DNA of 64,000 bases from UBA7887 sp964408735 (GCA_964408735.1 CAYPAX010000007.1:7815-71814); one strand, 5' to 3'; positions 25,677 to 34,257 are shown, numbered from the stretch's first letter. Notes: generated by a model not told the origin, from the letters alone. Program-made: numbers and translations.

Positions 25677-25950
25677 CATCAAGGTCGAGATCGACTTCGA
25701 CGCGCTCGACGAGGCGGCGGTGCGCGCCGCCTTGTCGAGCTCCGATCCCAACCATCCGGTGGCTGTCGAGATCGCGAAGCGCATCACCCGCATCACCCAG
25801 AGCATCGCCCTCCAGGCCAGGGGCGGCCGTGTCTGGACCCTGCGTCTGGCGGCGCCGAGAAGTGTCGTCGACCGGGCCGCCACAGACATCGCGCTCGAAG
25901 CGGTGAGGACCGAGACCGGCGCCGAGCTCCAAGTCAGATACCGAGCATGA
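25669..25950 (+). CDS. Small conserved-looking hypothetical protein
   Basis: A 93-aa acidic/basic mixed protein (SDIKVEIDFDALDEAAVRAAL, then DRAATDIALEAVRTETGAELQVRYR) with no signal peptide or membrane helix. It has no good ribosome site of its own, and its ATG is embedded in the end of a 19-codon ORF, so it may be translated by coupling. No family recognised. A large palindromic element begins 46 bp after its stop. Confidence 0.45.
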   Translation: MSDIKVEIDFDALDEAAVRAALSSSDPNHPVAVEIAKRITRITQSIALQARGGRVWTLRLAAPRSVVDRAATDIALEAVRTETGAELQVRYRA

Positions 25951-25995
25951 CTCCGCACCAAATCATCAAATGACCGTGTATGGTCGAAATATGCT

Positions 25996-26263
25996 CTAGT
26001 GGTCCAAATCTGACATATGGTACCCATAGGATCGCCTCTGACGCCGCCTCGCTAGAAAGGTGCGCGCCGGTGATGCCAGCCCATCGGCAAGCGCGCCTGA
26101 CGACGCGAGGCGGCGTCAGAGGCGACCTATGGGCGGCCGTCCGCGCCCACCGGCGTCGTTGCGCGGTCCTTGCGATGGACCCGCATCGCGGCGCACCGCG
26201 CGCCTAACCGGTGGGCGCGGACGACCGTCCTATGGGTACCATATGTCAGATTTGGACCACTAG
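25996..26263. repeat. 268-bp palindromic element: 36-bp perfect terminal repeats plus two internal hairpins
   Basis: The outer arms 25996-26031 and 26228-26263 are exact 36-bp reverse complements (left begins ctagtggtccaaatctgac). Inside are two further inverted pairs: 26032-26051 with 26106-26125 (20/20) and 26134-26153 with 26208-26227 (19/20). The whole can fold as a three-way junction of long stems. The right end abuts the stop codon of the adenylate cyclase gene at 26264. No coding potential; likely a miniature inverted-repeat element. Confidence 0.9.
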
Positions 26264-29200
26264 CTATTGCGCGAACGCCTCCGGCCCCGGATCGGGCGGG
26301 ATATCCCAGCCACACGCCGTGAGGCCGGACGTGAGGGCATCGATCATCGGGCGGGTGCCCGCTTTCTGCCAGAAATATACCTCCTGCCAATAGGCATCAC
26401 GGAATCCTGGATATGCCGACAGCGCCGTATCCAGGGCAATCTTTCCGCGTTCCAGATCATCGCTGGCGCAGTGGGCCGCGGCCAGAAACACGTGGGTCAG
26501 GAAGTACCAGTTCATCTGGTTCGCCTCCAACCGGGAGATCGCCGCACCAAATTCGCCGCGTGCCATGTGAACCTTGGCCATGTTCCAGTTCATCCAGCCC
26601 GGGTATTTCGGGTTCAGGATCGTGAGCCTGTCCATGATCTCGACGGTTCGCTCATAGGCCCCGACGTTGGAAAACACTTCCGCCGCCCAGCCGATGATAT
26701 CCGAGTTGTTCGGCTCCAGGCGCAAGGCCTCCTCGGCCTCGCGAATGGCGCGTTGCGGGTCGTCTGTCAGGTAGAGGGCTTGGGCGTATATGACGTGACC
26801 AATGCCGCTGTTCGGATCTAGGAAGACGGCTCTTTCAAGTGTCGAAAGCGCTCTGTCGAGGGAGGAGTCCGGCAGGGGGTTGAGCCCGACGGCGATCTCC
26901 AGGAGGTAGAGATTGCCGAGATAGGCCAGCGCCTCAGCATAATCCGGTTCGCTCTCTATGACGCCTTCCAGACAATCCCGTGCCACACTATGCGTTTCCG
27001 GCCCGACCTGGCGGACGAACTCATGAGCGCGCAGAATGCAGTCGTAGGAAGAAAAATATTTCGGTGCCTGCCTATCGCCTCGCGCGGACTGGGCGAGGGA
27101 GATCGCGCCGTGCACGTCGCCGATTCGGCCCGCCACGGTTTCCGTAATCTCGTCCTGAATCGAGAATATGTTCGCCGCATCGAGTGCGCGGTCAAAGGTC
27201 TCGGCCCATAGGTGCGTGCCCTCTTCAGCCGCCAGCAGCTGCGCCGTCACCCGCACCGTGTCGCCGCTGCGGCGGATGCTGCCCTCGACCACGTAGTCGG
27301 CGCCGAGCTTCTCGGAGATGGCCGGGATATCCACGGCTTCTCCCTTGAACTGGAACGTGGTATTGCGGCCCAGCACGAGGATGTCCGGATACTGCGCCAG
27401 CCGCGTAATAATGTCCTCGGTGATGCCGTCGGCGAAGTATTCCTGGCTAGGGTCCCCCGAAAGATTGTCGAAGGGGAGGACAGCAATGACGGGCCGTCGA
27501 GCCTCGGCATCAGGCGAATGTTCGGGCACGCCGAGGTCGCGTAACGTCGCCAGATAGCCTGCAACGATCGCTCGGTCCTTATAGGCCCAAATGCGCTCCG
27601 TGTCGTTTCGCACTACCTCGATGGACAAGGCAGGATCCTTGTTGCGGAGACGCGCAATGGCAGCCATGGCGTCGGCCTCGCGACTAGCTCTGGCGAGTGC
27701 GATGGGCAGGATATACTGGACTTCGGGATCGTCAGGCACGAGCGAGCTGTAACGCTCCAGCCAATGTGCGCCCTCGACGGGGTGTCCCGAGTTGAGAAGG
27801 ATTGTCCCCTTGTCCAGGAGATACCAATGGGGATGCACCGGGCTGAGGCGAATGGCCTCATCAAGCTCTGTCATGGCGAGCTCGTAGCTGCCCGACGTAT
27901 ACAGCATCAGGGCATAGTGCGCGTGTGCGAGCGAGCCGCCGGGATCAAGCTCGACGCCCCGGCGCGCGGCGGCGATCGCAGCCTCGTGCTCATGCAAGTC
28001 GCGGTGAATCATTACCTGCAGGCCGTAAGCGGCGGCCAGGGTATCGTCCGCCGCGAGCGCCTTTTCGACATGCGCTTTGGCCTGCAACAGGCCGTCCGCA
28101 TGATCTTCCCAGCGGTAGCGGTAAGTATATTCCAACGCCCATCCCAGATACGCCCAACCCAAGGCAAATCCGGGGTCGTCGGCTACGGCGGAGGCGAATA
28201 ACGACTGTGCACGCGCATTGTCAGCCTGGTTGGCCTTTCGCAGCAGCGCGACACCTTGCTGCCATTTTTCCCAAGCTTCGATGTTGTTCGTGCCACCACG
28301 CCAGCGCAGCGCTTGTGGCCCTTCGGTAAGCTCGACTTGCAGCGCACTCACCACTTCCAGGGTAATATCGTCCTGCAGCGCGAATATGTCGTCGAGCGGG
28401 CGGTCGTAGCGCTCGGCCCAGACATGGCCGCCGCTCGCCACCTCGATCAGTTGCATGACAATGCGAATCTGATCTCCGGCAACCTGCACGCTGCCCTCCA
28501 GCACATGTTCGACACCGAGCTGGCGGGCGACCTCGCTCATGTCCGCTTCCGCGTCTCGGTACTGCAGCGTCGAATAGCGCGCCGGCACGAACAGCCGCCG
28601 GGCCTGCGACAGACTGGCTATGATGTTTTCGTGCAGACCGTCGGCGAGAAAAGCGTATTCGTCGGAACCGCTCAAGTCGGCGAACGGCAGCACCGCCACG
28701 GACGCCGTGTCGGGATCGACAAGCACCGGGTCGCCGGAGGGCGTGGCCATCTCCGATGGCTCCGGAATGCCGACCAGCCACCAGATCGTCGCGCCGGCAA
28801 TGATGACGGCCGTGAGTGCAGCCGCGATGCCAATGACAGGGCGGCGCTTGCGGCGTAGGGGTGCCGGCTCGGACGCCTCCGCCGTCACCCGATAGGCCGG
28901 TACCGGCCGCGGGATATTCTTCACCTCGTGCTCGCCAATGAAGGCGAAGCCGAGTGCCAGCCGATCACGCACTTCTTCATAGACCTTGCCGGAGACATTG
29001 GCCGTGCCCGGCTCGGCCAGCCCCTCCAGCCGCGCCGCGACATTCACGCCATCGCCATAGATCGTCCCGTCCTCTTCCTCGATAACGTCGCCCTGGTTGA
29101 CGCCGATGCGGAACAGCATGCGCCGCGCCTCGGCCACCGGCGCGTTGATTTCCGCCAGCTTCTCCTGCACTTCCACGGCGCATTGCACGGCCTCGACGAC

Positions 29201-29422
29201 GCTGCGGAACTCGGCCAGCACGCTGTCTCCGGCGGTATCGATGAGCCGGCCCGAATGTGCCTCGATGCTCTCGCGGAAAACCGCTCGCGCCTGCTGCAGC
29301 GCCGTCACGGTGGCCTGATCGTCGTCGGCCATCAGCCGCGAGTAGCCCGCCACGTCGGCCGCGAGGATGGCCGCCAGCTTGCGGCTGCCGGTGGGCGGGG
29401 GCTCATGCGTGTCGGAGGGCAT
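26264..29422 (-). CDS. Class III adenylate cyclase with duplicated TolB-like/TPR modules
   Basis: A 1052-aa protein. The cyclase domain (15-180) has metal aspartates D23 (AADVAGYSRLM) and D66 (TAGDSVLAEF) and transition-state N127/R131 (GDGVNVAARLEG). A membrane helix spans about 196-217. A TolB-like/FlgO-type domain (241-370; AVLPFADLSG, FLADGLHENI) and TPRs (380-630) follow. A second TolB-like domain (644-775; IAVLPFDNLSGDPSQEYFADGI) and more TPRs to the end complete it. Usual relatives have one such set and about 600 aa. Its ATG overlaps the stop of the upstream cyclase gene (TAATG). The ligand sensed is unknown. Confidence 0.88.
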   Translation of the reverse strand: MPSDTHEPPPTGSRKLAAILAADVAGYSRLMADDDQATVTALQQARAVFRESIEAHSGRLIDTAGDSVLAEFRSVVEAVQCAVEVQEKLAEINAPVAEARRMLFRIGVNQGDVIEEEDGTIYGDGVNVAARLEGLAEPGTANVSGKVYEEVRDRLALGFAFIGEHEVKNIPRPVPAYRVTAEASEPAPLRRKRRPVIGIAAALTAVIIAGATIWWLVGIPEPSEMATPSGDPVLVDPDTASVAVLPFADLSGSDEYAFLADGLHENIIASLSQARRLFVPARYSTLQYRDAEADMSEVARQLGVEHVLEGSVQVAGDQIRIVMQLIEVASGGHVWAERYDRPLDDIFALQDDITLEVVSALQVELTEGPQALRWRGGTNNIEAWEKWQQGVALLRKANQADNARAQSLFASAVADDPGFALGWAYLGWALEYTYRYRWEDHADGLLQAKAHVEKALAADDTLAAAYGLQVMIHRDLHEHEAAIAAARRGVELDPGGSLAHAHYALMLYTSGSYELAMTELDEAIRLSPVHPHWYLLDKGTILLNSGHPVEGAHWLERYSSLVPDDPEVQYILPIALARASREADAMAAIARLRNKDPALSIEVVRNDTERIWAYKDRAIVAGYLATLRDLGVPEHSPDAEARRPVIAVLPFDNLSGDPSQEYFADGITEDIITRLAQYPDILVLGRNTTFQFKGEAVDIPAISEKLGADYVVEGSIRRSGDTVRVTAQLLAAEEGTHLWAETFDRALDAANIFSIQDEITETVAGRIGDVHGAISLAQSARGDRQAPKYFSSYDCILRAHEFVRQVGPETHSVARDCLEGVIESEPDYAEALAYLGNLYLLEIAVGLNPLPDSSLDRALSTLERAVFLDPNSGIGHVIYAQALYLTDDPQRAIREAEEALRLEPNNSDIIGWAAEVFSNVGAYERTVEIMDRLTILNPKYPGWMNWNMAKVHMARGEFGAAISRLEANQMNWYFLTHVFLAAAHCASDDLERGKIALDTALSAYPGFRDAYWQEVYFWQKAGTRPMIDALTSGLTACGWDIPPDPGPEAFAQ

Positions 29423-31224
29423 TATTCGGTCTGCTCAGGGATATTAAGGCCGGCTTTGCGCAGGCCGTCAATCCACGCCTTGTATCGGGGCCGTAGCGCT
29501 TCGGGGTTCAGCGGGGAAAGCGCCGCCAAGGCCACCTCAGGGGTGAAGTCCGGTTTAACTTCTAACAGCCCTTTGAGCGCAATCTTGGCTTCTGCGGGTT
29601 TACCAAGGTGTGCCAACGCCGATGCCAAATGCGCGTGAGGCCAAAATGGGGTTGCTGGGAATCGGACCGCGCGCCGCGCATCCTCCACTGTCGATTCGTA
29701 GTCTCCTAATAAAAAATGAGCAAGAGCGCGTAAGGTATAGAATGCCCATGCAAATGGGTCGCGCGGGCTTAAGCGGATGGCGGTGCTATACTCGGCGATG
29801 GCATCGTCATAACGCTCACTTCGCGCAAGCGCCATGCCGAGCCCATTATGCGCAAATGCCGAGCTGGGATTAAGGTCAATGGCCGTACGTAGCTCTGCGA
29901 TCGCCGCATCGTATTCGCCTCGTGAGACGTGCACCCTACCAAGCGCGAGATGAGCCATTGCGTCTTTGTCGTCCAGCGCCACGGCCCTGTTCGCGAACCG
30001 CTGTGCATCGTCCACATCCTCAAGAGGTGTATCTGAGTAGGCGTGCAGAACCTGGAGGAACAGCGTGAACCCAAGCGCCGCGAATGCTTGGGCAAAATTC
30101 GGATCTTGGTCGCTGGCAAGTTGGAAAAATCGACGCGCCTCCGCCATGTCCTCGGCATTGATTTGCCAAAGATGCCACATACCGCGCTGGTAGCACTCCC
30201 ACGCATCGAGATTTTCCGGCCGCTTGCGACGGGCGCGTTCGCTTTCGAATTCGCCGACTTCCACTTGCAGGGCTGCGACCAGAGTTTCAGTGATCTCGTC
30301 CTGCAACGCGAAGATATCCGACAGGTCGCGGTCGTATCGCTCAGCCCATATATGGTTGCCTGTGAGAGCATCGATCAATTGCGCCGTGATGCGCACCCGT
30401 TCGCCACCTCTACGGACGCTGCCCTCGACAACGTATCGAACCTTGAGGTCATGGCCGACCTGTTTCACATCGACAGCTGTGTTCTTGTAGGTGAAGGAAG
30501 AATTGCGGGCCGAAACCTGGAGCCAGCGCAGGCGCGACAGCTCTGTGATCAGGTCTTCCGCTATGCCATCGGCAAAGTACTCTTGGTCGGCATCGCCGCT
30601 TAGGTTATTAAACGCTAACACAGCTATTGATGGCTTCTCAGCTAGCGACTGTGCAGCGTTCGGCGCAGGCGACATATCACGCGTGTTCAAAATGATCTGA
30701 TAGGCACGCACCGAGCGGGCAATGTTCTTGAACTCGTGTTCACCCACATCGGCGAACGCAATATTCAGGCGCCCACTCACAGCACCGTGTATCATGTCCG
30801 ATACGGTGATCCCGCCCGGCTCGCTCAGGCCTTCCAGCCGGGCCGCGACATTTACGCCATCGCCATAAACCGTCCCGTCGGCCTTCTCGTGGATGTCGCC
30901 AAGGTGGATGCCAATACGGAAGTGCATCTGGCGGGCCTCGGGAACATCCGCATTGAGCGCCGCCAAGCCTTCCTGGATCGCCAGAGAAGCCCGCAACGCC
31001 CCATTCGTGGTCTCGAAGACGGCCAGCACGCTGTCGCCCGCCGTGTCCACCACCCGGCCGTGGTTGCCCTCGACGTGTTTCGTGAAGACCGCCCGCGCGC
31101 GGTCCAGCGCCGCGATGGTCCCCTTCTCGTCGTCGGCCATCAGCCGCGAATAGCCGACCGCATCCGCCGCCAGGATCGCCGCGACGCGCTCGGTTATGCC
31201 GTCCTGTCCGTCGTCCTCAGCCAC
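29422..31224 (-). CDS. Class III adenylate cyclase with TolB-like domain and TPRs
   Basis: A 600-aa protein with cyclase residues D21 (AADAVGYSRLM), D64 (TAGDSVLAVF) and N/R in GDGVNVAARLEGLSEPGG. A TolB-like domain follows (IAVLAFNNLSGDADQEYFADGI, YVVEGSVRRGGERVRI), then TPRs (ALDDKDAMAHLALGRVHVSRGEYDAAIAEL, shown here split as ALDDKDAMAHLALG and RVHVSRGEYDAAIAEL). Unlike its partner it has no clear membrane helix. It starts at GTG after a gggaaggga site. Base composition in 29.5-30.7 kb is visibly lower in GC than elsewhere, suggesting acquisition. Its stop overlaps the next cyclase's start, so the two are made together. Confidence 0.87.
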   Translation of the reverse strand: MAEDDGQDGITERVAAILAADAVGYSRLMADDEKGTIAALDRARAVFTKHVEGNHGRVVDTAGDSVLAVFETTNGALRASLAIQEGLAALNADVPEARQMHFRIGIHLGDIHEKADGTVYGDGVNVAARLEGLSEPGGITVSDMIHGAVSGRLNIAFADVGEHEFKNIARSVRAYQIILNTRDMSPAPNAAQSLAEKPSIAVLAFNNLSGDADQEYFADGIAEDLITELSRLRWLQVSARNSSFTYKNTAVDVKQVGHDLKVRYVVEGSVRRGGERVRITAQLIDALTGNHIWAERYDRDLSDIFALQDEITETLVAALQVEVGEFESERARRKRPENLDAWECYQRGMWHLWQINAEDMAEARRFFQLASDQDPNFAQAFAALGFTLFLQVLHAYSDTPLEDVDDAQRFANRAVALDDKDAMAHLALGRVHVSRGEYDAAIAELRTAIDLNPSSAFAHNGLGMALARSERYDDAIAEYSTAIRLSPRDPFAWAFYTLRALAHFLLGDYESTVEDARRAVRFPATPFWPHAHLASALAHLGKPAEAKIALKGLLEVKPDFTPEVALAALSPLNPEALRPRYKAWIDGLRKAGLNIPEQTE

Positions 31225-31300
31225 GCCTCGTCCCTTCCCATGGCGCCTGAAGCCTTAGGCGCGAATGGTACGGCTTGCTCGGGCCTTGCGCAATGCAACC

Positions 31301-31399
31301 GCGCGGGCCGCGCCATGGCATGGCGGTGTCAGGGAAGCCGCGCCGCAATACCCGCCCCCGGCGCCCGGGCGGAGTTCGCCGTTCGGCGGGCCGCCGGGG
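31301..31399. repeat. Diverged direct repeat, copy 1
   Basis: This stretch, starting gcgcgggccgcgc and ending cggcgggccgccgggg, recurs at 31897-31993 with scattered differences and small indels. The last 45 bp differ at only about two positions. The two copies flank the palindromic repeats at 31475-31716 and 31761-31899. Confidence 0.65.
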
Positions 31400-31474
31400 A
31401 GTGGGAGGCAAGTTATTCGTTGCAGCAATATCGCATTCTACGATGGTCATGCAATGAGTTGCACCACCATTGCG

Positions 31475-31716
31475 ATGCTAAAATGAAAGACTTGACCCCC
31501 AAGACCTGGGAGGTGCGGATTGCACCCGCGTTGCGTTGCGTTGGCGCAAACCGTACCATCGCCGGGCGCCAGGAAATCCGGGGTCAAGTCTTTCATTTCA
31601 GGAAATCCGGGGTCAAGTCTTTCATTTTAGCATTTGCTCGAGACTGGCAGTGGCACGCTCTCGCCGCCTGATAACGAAACGCCTGCGGGAGATGCTAAAA
31701 TGAAAGACTTGACCCC
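31475..31716. repeat. REP-like array: 25-bp unit in direct and inverted copies
   Basis: The unit atgctaaaatgaaagact-tgacccc occurs in full at 31475-31499 (+), 31609-31633 (inverted) and 31692-31716 (+). A partial inverted copy at 31580-31596 results from a 29-bp tandem duplication (31571-31628). The ggggtcaagtctttcatttt core resembles repeats linked to REP-associated tyrosine transposases in other proteobacteria. No such transposase gene is in the window. Confidence 0.85.
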
Positions 31717-31760
31717 AAATTTTCAGGTGCCGGCGGCGGCGATATCGGGGGCCGCAGGAA

Positions 31761-31899
31761 GCGCCATGGTCCGATGGTGAGCGGGTGACATATCGGCCAC
31801 GGGAGTCAAGGGCCTGCGGTCCGCTTCGCGGATGGCCTACGGGGCCACCCTTGACTCCCCTGGCCGATATGCAAAATGGCAACCATCGGACCATGGCGC
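31761..31899. repeat. Nested palindrome (18-bp and 24-bp stems)
   Basis: Outer arms 31761-31778 and 31882-31899 (gcgccatggtccgatggt and its exact complement). Inner arms 31789-31812 and 31848-31871 match at 23 of 24 positions (catatcggccacgggagtc...). The centre contains a further short hairpin (ggtccgc-ttc-gcgga). Noncoding. It overlaps the start of the second direct-repeat copy. Confidence 0.82.
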
Positions 31900-31993
31900 G
31901 GGCCGCGCATTGGGTGGCAGCGTCGCGGAAGTCGCGCCCCAACGAACGCCCCCGGCGCCCGGGCGAATTTCGCCGTTCGGCGGGCCGCCGGGG
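31897..31993. repeat. Diverged direct repeat, copy 2
   Basis: Partner of 31301-31399. It lies immediately upstream of cobA and ends 20 bp before its ATG. Whether it carries a promoter is not evident; no cobalamin-riboswitch core could be recognised here. Confidence 0.65.
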
Positions 31994-32013
31994 TCTGCTA
32001 TAAGACGCCGGTG

Positions 32014-32826
32014 ATGGTGGACTTTCCTTTCGATATGCCGCGCCTGGAGGCGGGCTGGGTGTGGCTGGTGGGCACCGGGCCGGGGGATCCGGGCCTGCTC
32101 ACCCTGCATGCCTGGAACGCCATGCAACAGGCGGACGTGGTGGTCTATGACGCGCTGGTCGGCGATCAGGTGATGGCCATGATCGGGCCCGGAGCCGAGG
32201 TCGAGTTCGCCGGCAAGCGCGGCGGCAAGCCCTCGGCGCGGCAGCCGGATATCTCGCGCCGGCTCGTGGAACTCGCCAAGGCGGGCAAGCGCGTGGTGCG
32301 GCTGAAGGGCGGCGATCCTTTCGTTTTCGGGCGTGGCGGCGAGGAAGCCCTGGCGCTGGTCGCGGCGGGCGTGCCGTTCCGTGTCGTGCCGGGTATCTCG
32401 GCGGGCATCGGCGCCTTGGCCTATGCGGGCATTCCGCTCACCCACCGCAGCACCAATGCGGCGGTCACCTTCGTCACCGGCCACGCGGCGGACGGGGAGG
32501 TGCCGGGGGCGCTGGACTGGGATGCCATCGCCCGCGGCTCGCCGGTCATCGTGCTCTACATGGCCATGGGCCATCTCGCCGCCATTGCCGCGCGCCTGCA
32601 GGCGGGCGGCCGTGCGGCGGACGAGCCGGTGGCAGTGATCTCGGCGGCGACCACCCCGGCCCAGGTGGTGCTGGAGACCACGCTGGGGGCCTGTGCGGCG
32701 GAGGCCGAGGCCGCCGCTGTCGGGCCGCCGGCGATCGTCGTGGTCGGCGATGTGGTGCGGCTGCGCGCGGGCCTCGACTGGCTGGGGGCGGCTGCCGGCA
32801 AGACGCTTAACGCCGAGCCGCTGTGA
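32014..32826 (+). CDS. cobA: Uroporphyrinogen-III C-methyltransferase
   Basis: A 270-aa SAM-dependent methyltransferase making precorrin-2, the branch point to cobalamin (and siroheme). Motifs: VGTGPGDPGLLTL (about 19-31), VVYDALVG, VVRLKGGDPFVFGRGGEE and VVPGISAGIGALAYAGIPLTHR (split as VVPGISAGIG and ALAYAGIPLTHR). It has no C-terminal siroheme synthase fusion. The ATG at 32014 lies just after the repeat region. Its TGA overlaps the cobB GTG by 4 bp. Confidence 0.93.
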   Translation: MVDFPFDMPRLEAGWVWLVGTGPGDPGLLTLHAWNAMQQADVVVYDALVGDQVMAMIGPGAEVEFAGKRGGKPSARQPDISRRLVELAKAGKRVVRLKGGDPFVFGRGGEEALALVAAGVPFRVVPGISAGIGALAYAGIPLTHRSTNAAVTFVTGHAADGEVPGALDWDAIARGSPVIVLYMAMGHLAAIAARLQAGGRAADEPVAVISAATTPAQVVLETTLGACAAEAEAAAVGPPAIVVVGDVVRLRAGLDWLGAAAGKTLNAEPL

Positions 32827-34121
32827 GCGCGCCGGCGCTGATCCTGGCCGCGCCCGCGTCCGCCAGCGGCAAGACCACGCTGACCCTGGCGCTGCTGAGG
32901 GCGTTTCGAAACCGTGGTGTGCGGGTGGCCTCCTTCAAGGTCGGGCCGGACTATATCGATCCCGCCTTCCATGCCGCGGCATCCGGGCACCCCTGCCCCA
33001 ATCTCGACACCTGGGCCATGCGCCCCGGCACCGTCGCGGCCATCGTTAGCGAGCTATGTGCCGATGCGGAGCTGGTCATCGGCGAGGGCGTCATGGGCCT
33101 CTTCGACGGTGCCGCCGGCGGCGGCGGCTCGACCGCCGACGTCGCCGCCGCGCTGGGTCTGCCGGCGGTGCTGGTGCACGATGTCAAGGGCCAGTGGGCG
33201 AGCGCCGCCGCCGTCGTCGAGGGCTTCGCCAACCATCGCGCCGACGTGGCCGTGGCCGGGGTGATCTTCAACTATGTCGGCAGCCCCCGCCACGCCGCCC
33301 TGCTGGAGAAGGCTTGCGCCGATGTCGCGCCGGCCCGCCTCGGTGCCGTGCCCCGCGACGATCGTCTGGCTCTGCCCGACCGCCATCTCGGCCTGGTGCA
33401 GGCGGGCGAGCATGCGGGCCTCGAAGACTTTCTCGACGGTGCCGCCGCGCTTGTCGCCGCCCATGTCGACCTCGACCGCCTCGCCGCTCTCGCCCGGGTT
33501 CCGACCGCCAGCGCCGAGGCCTGCCCGCCGCTGCCGCCGCTCGGCCAGCGCATTGCCATCGCCAACGATACCGCCTTCGCTTTTGCCTACCGTCACCTAT
33601 GCCTAACCTTGCACGACCAGGGGGCCGAGCTGTTGCCGTTTTCGCCCCTTGCAGATGAGCCGCCGGGCGACGCGGACGCCATCTATCTGCCAGGCGGCTA
33701 CCCGGAATTGCACGCCGGGCGCCTGGCCGCCAACGCCCGCTTCCTAGACGGCCTAAGGGCAGCCGCCGCCGGCGGCGTCACGGTCTATGGCGAATGCGGC
33801 GGCTATATGGTTCTAGGCGATGGGCTCATCGATGGCGACAGCGCGCGCCACGCCATGGCCGGGCTGTTGCCGCTCGAGACGTCGTTCGCGAAACCGCGCC
33901 TGCATCTCGGCTATCGCCAGCTGGCGCTGGCGGCCGATACGCCGCTGGGGGCCAAGGGCGCCCGCTTTCGCGCCCACGAGTTCCACTATGCGGAGGGCAT
34001 GCCCGGCAGGGCGGCGGCCCTATTCGAGGCCAGCGATTCCGAAGGCCGGCCGCTGGGACCCGCGGGACTGTGCGCGGGCTCGGTGATGGGCTCGTTCATG
34101 CACCTCGTCGACGCAGCGTGA
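32823..34121 (+). CDS. cobB: Cobyrinic acid a,c-diamide synthase
   Basis: A 432-aa ATP- and glutamine-dependent amidotransferase that amidates side chains a and c of (hydrogeno)cobyrinate. The N-terminal domain has P-loop ASASGKTT and KVGPDYIDPAFH. The C-terminal class I glutaminase has LPGGYPELHA, nucleophile Cys in YGECGGYM and His in HEFHYAEG. GTG start overlapping cobA (GTGA), so translation is coupled. Its last 26 bp are antisense to the small membrane protein gene that follows on the other strand. Confidence 0.93.
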   Translation: MSAPALILAAPASASGKTTLTLALLRAFRNRGVRVASFKVGPDYIDPAFHAAASGHPCPNLDTWAMRPGTVAAIVSELCADAELVIGEGVMGLFDGAAGGGGSTADVAAALGLPAVLVHDVKGQWASAAAVVEGFANHRADVAVAGVIFNYVGSPRHAALLEKACADVAPARLGAVPRDDRLALPDRHLGLVQAGEHAGLEDFLDGAAALVAAHVDLDRLAALARVPTASAEACPPLPPLGQRIAIANDTAFAFAYRHLCLTLHDQGAELLPFSPLADEPPGDADAIYLPGGYPELHAGRLAANARFLDGLRAAAAGGVTVYGECGGYMVLGDGLIDGDSARHAMAGLLPLETSFAKPRLHLGYRQLALAADTPLGAKGARFRAHEFHYAEGMPGRAAALFEASDSEGRPLGPAGLCAGSVMGSFMHLVDAA

Positions 34122-34257
34122 GCGTGCGCAGCGCCAGACCGCCGGCGAGCAGCAACAGAATCGCGGCCAGCAGACCGGGCTGGGCTTCGTGGCCGGGATG
34201 GGCGAAAGCGGTGCCCGGCACGAGGGCGAGCACGAAGGTCAGGGCAAGGTTACGCAT
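34096..34257 (-). CDS. Small exported membrane protein with N-terminal HPGHE after signal peptide
   Basis: A 53-aa product: signal peptide (RNLALTFVLALVPGTAFA), then HPGHEAQPG, one membrane helix (LLAAILLLLAGGLAL) and a basic tail. The mature N-terminus beginning HPGHE resembles the metal-ligating start of HupE/UreJ-type nickel/cobalt proteins. It lies 17 bp downstream of cbtA on the same strand, so a role in cobalt uptake is inferred. Too short for confident family assignment. Confidence 0.6.
   Translation of the reverse strand: MRNLALTFVLALVPGTAFAHPGHEAQPGLLAAILLLLAGGLALRTLTLRRRGA

Noticed and set aside
23652..26027. 791-codon minus-strand open frame
   Set aside because: It runs antisense to the KAP gene end and the hydroxyisobutyrate dehydrogenase and has no recognisable domain; the MaoC gene lies in a different frame. 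High GC produces such shadows.
31475..31716. CRISPR array
   Set aside because: Repeat units are inverted relative to each other, irregularly spaced and lack uniform spacers; no cas genes.
31225..32013. Cobalamin riboswitch ahead of cobA
   Set aside because: No B12-box-like core or conserved junction could be found; the region is repeats and palindromes.
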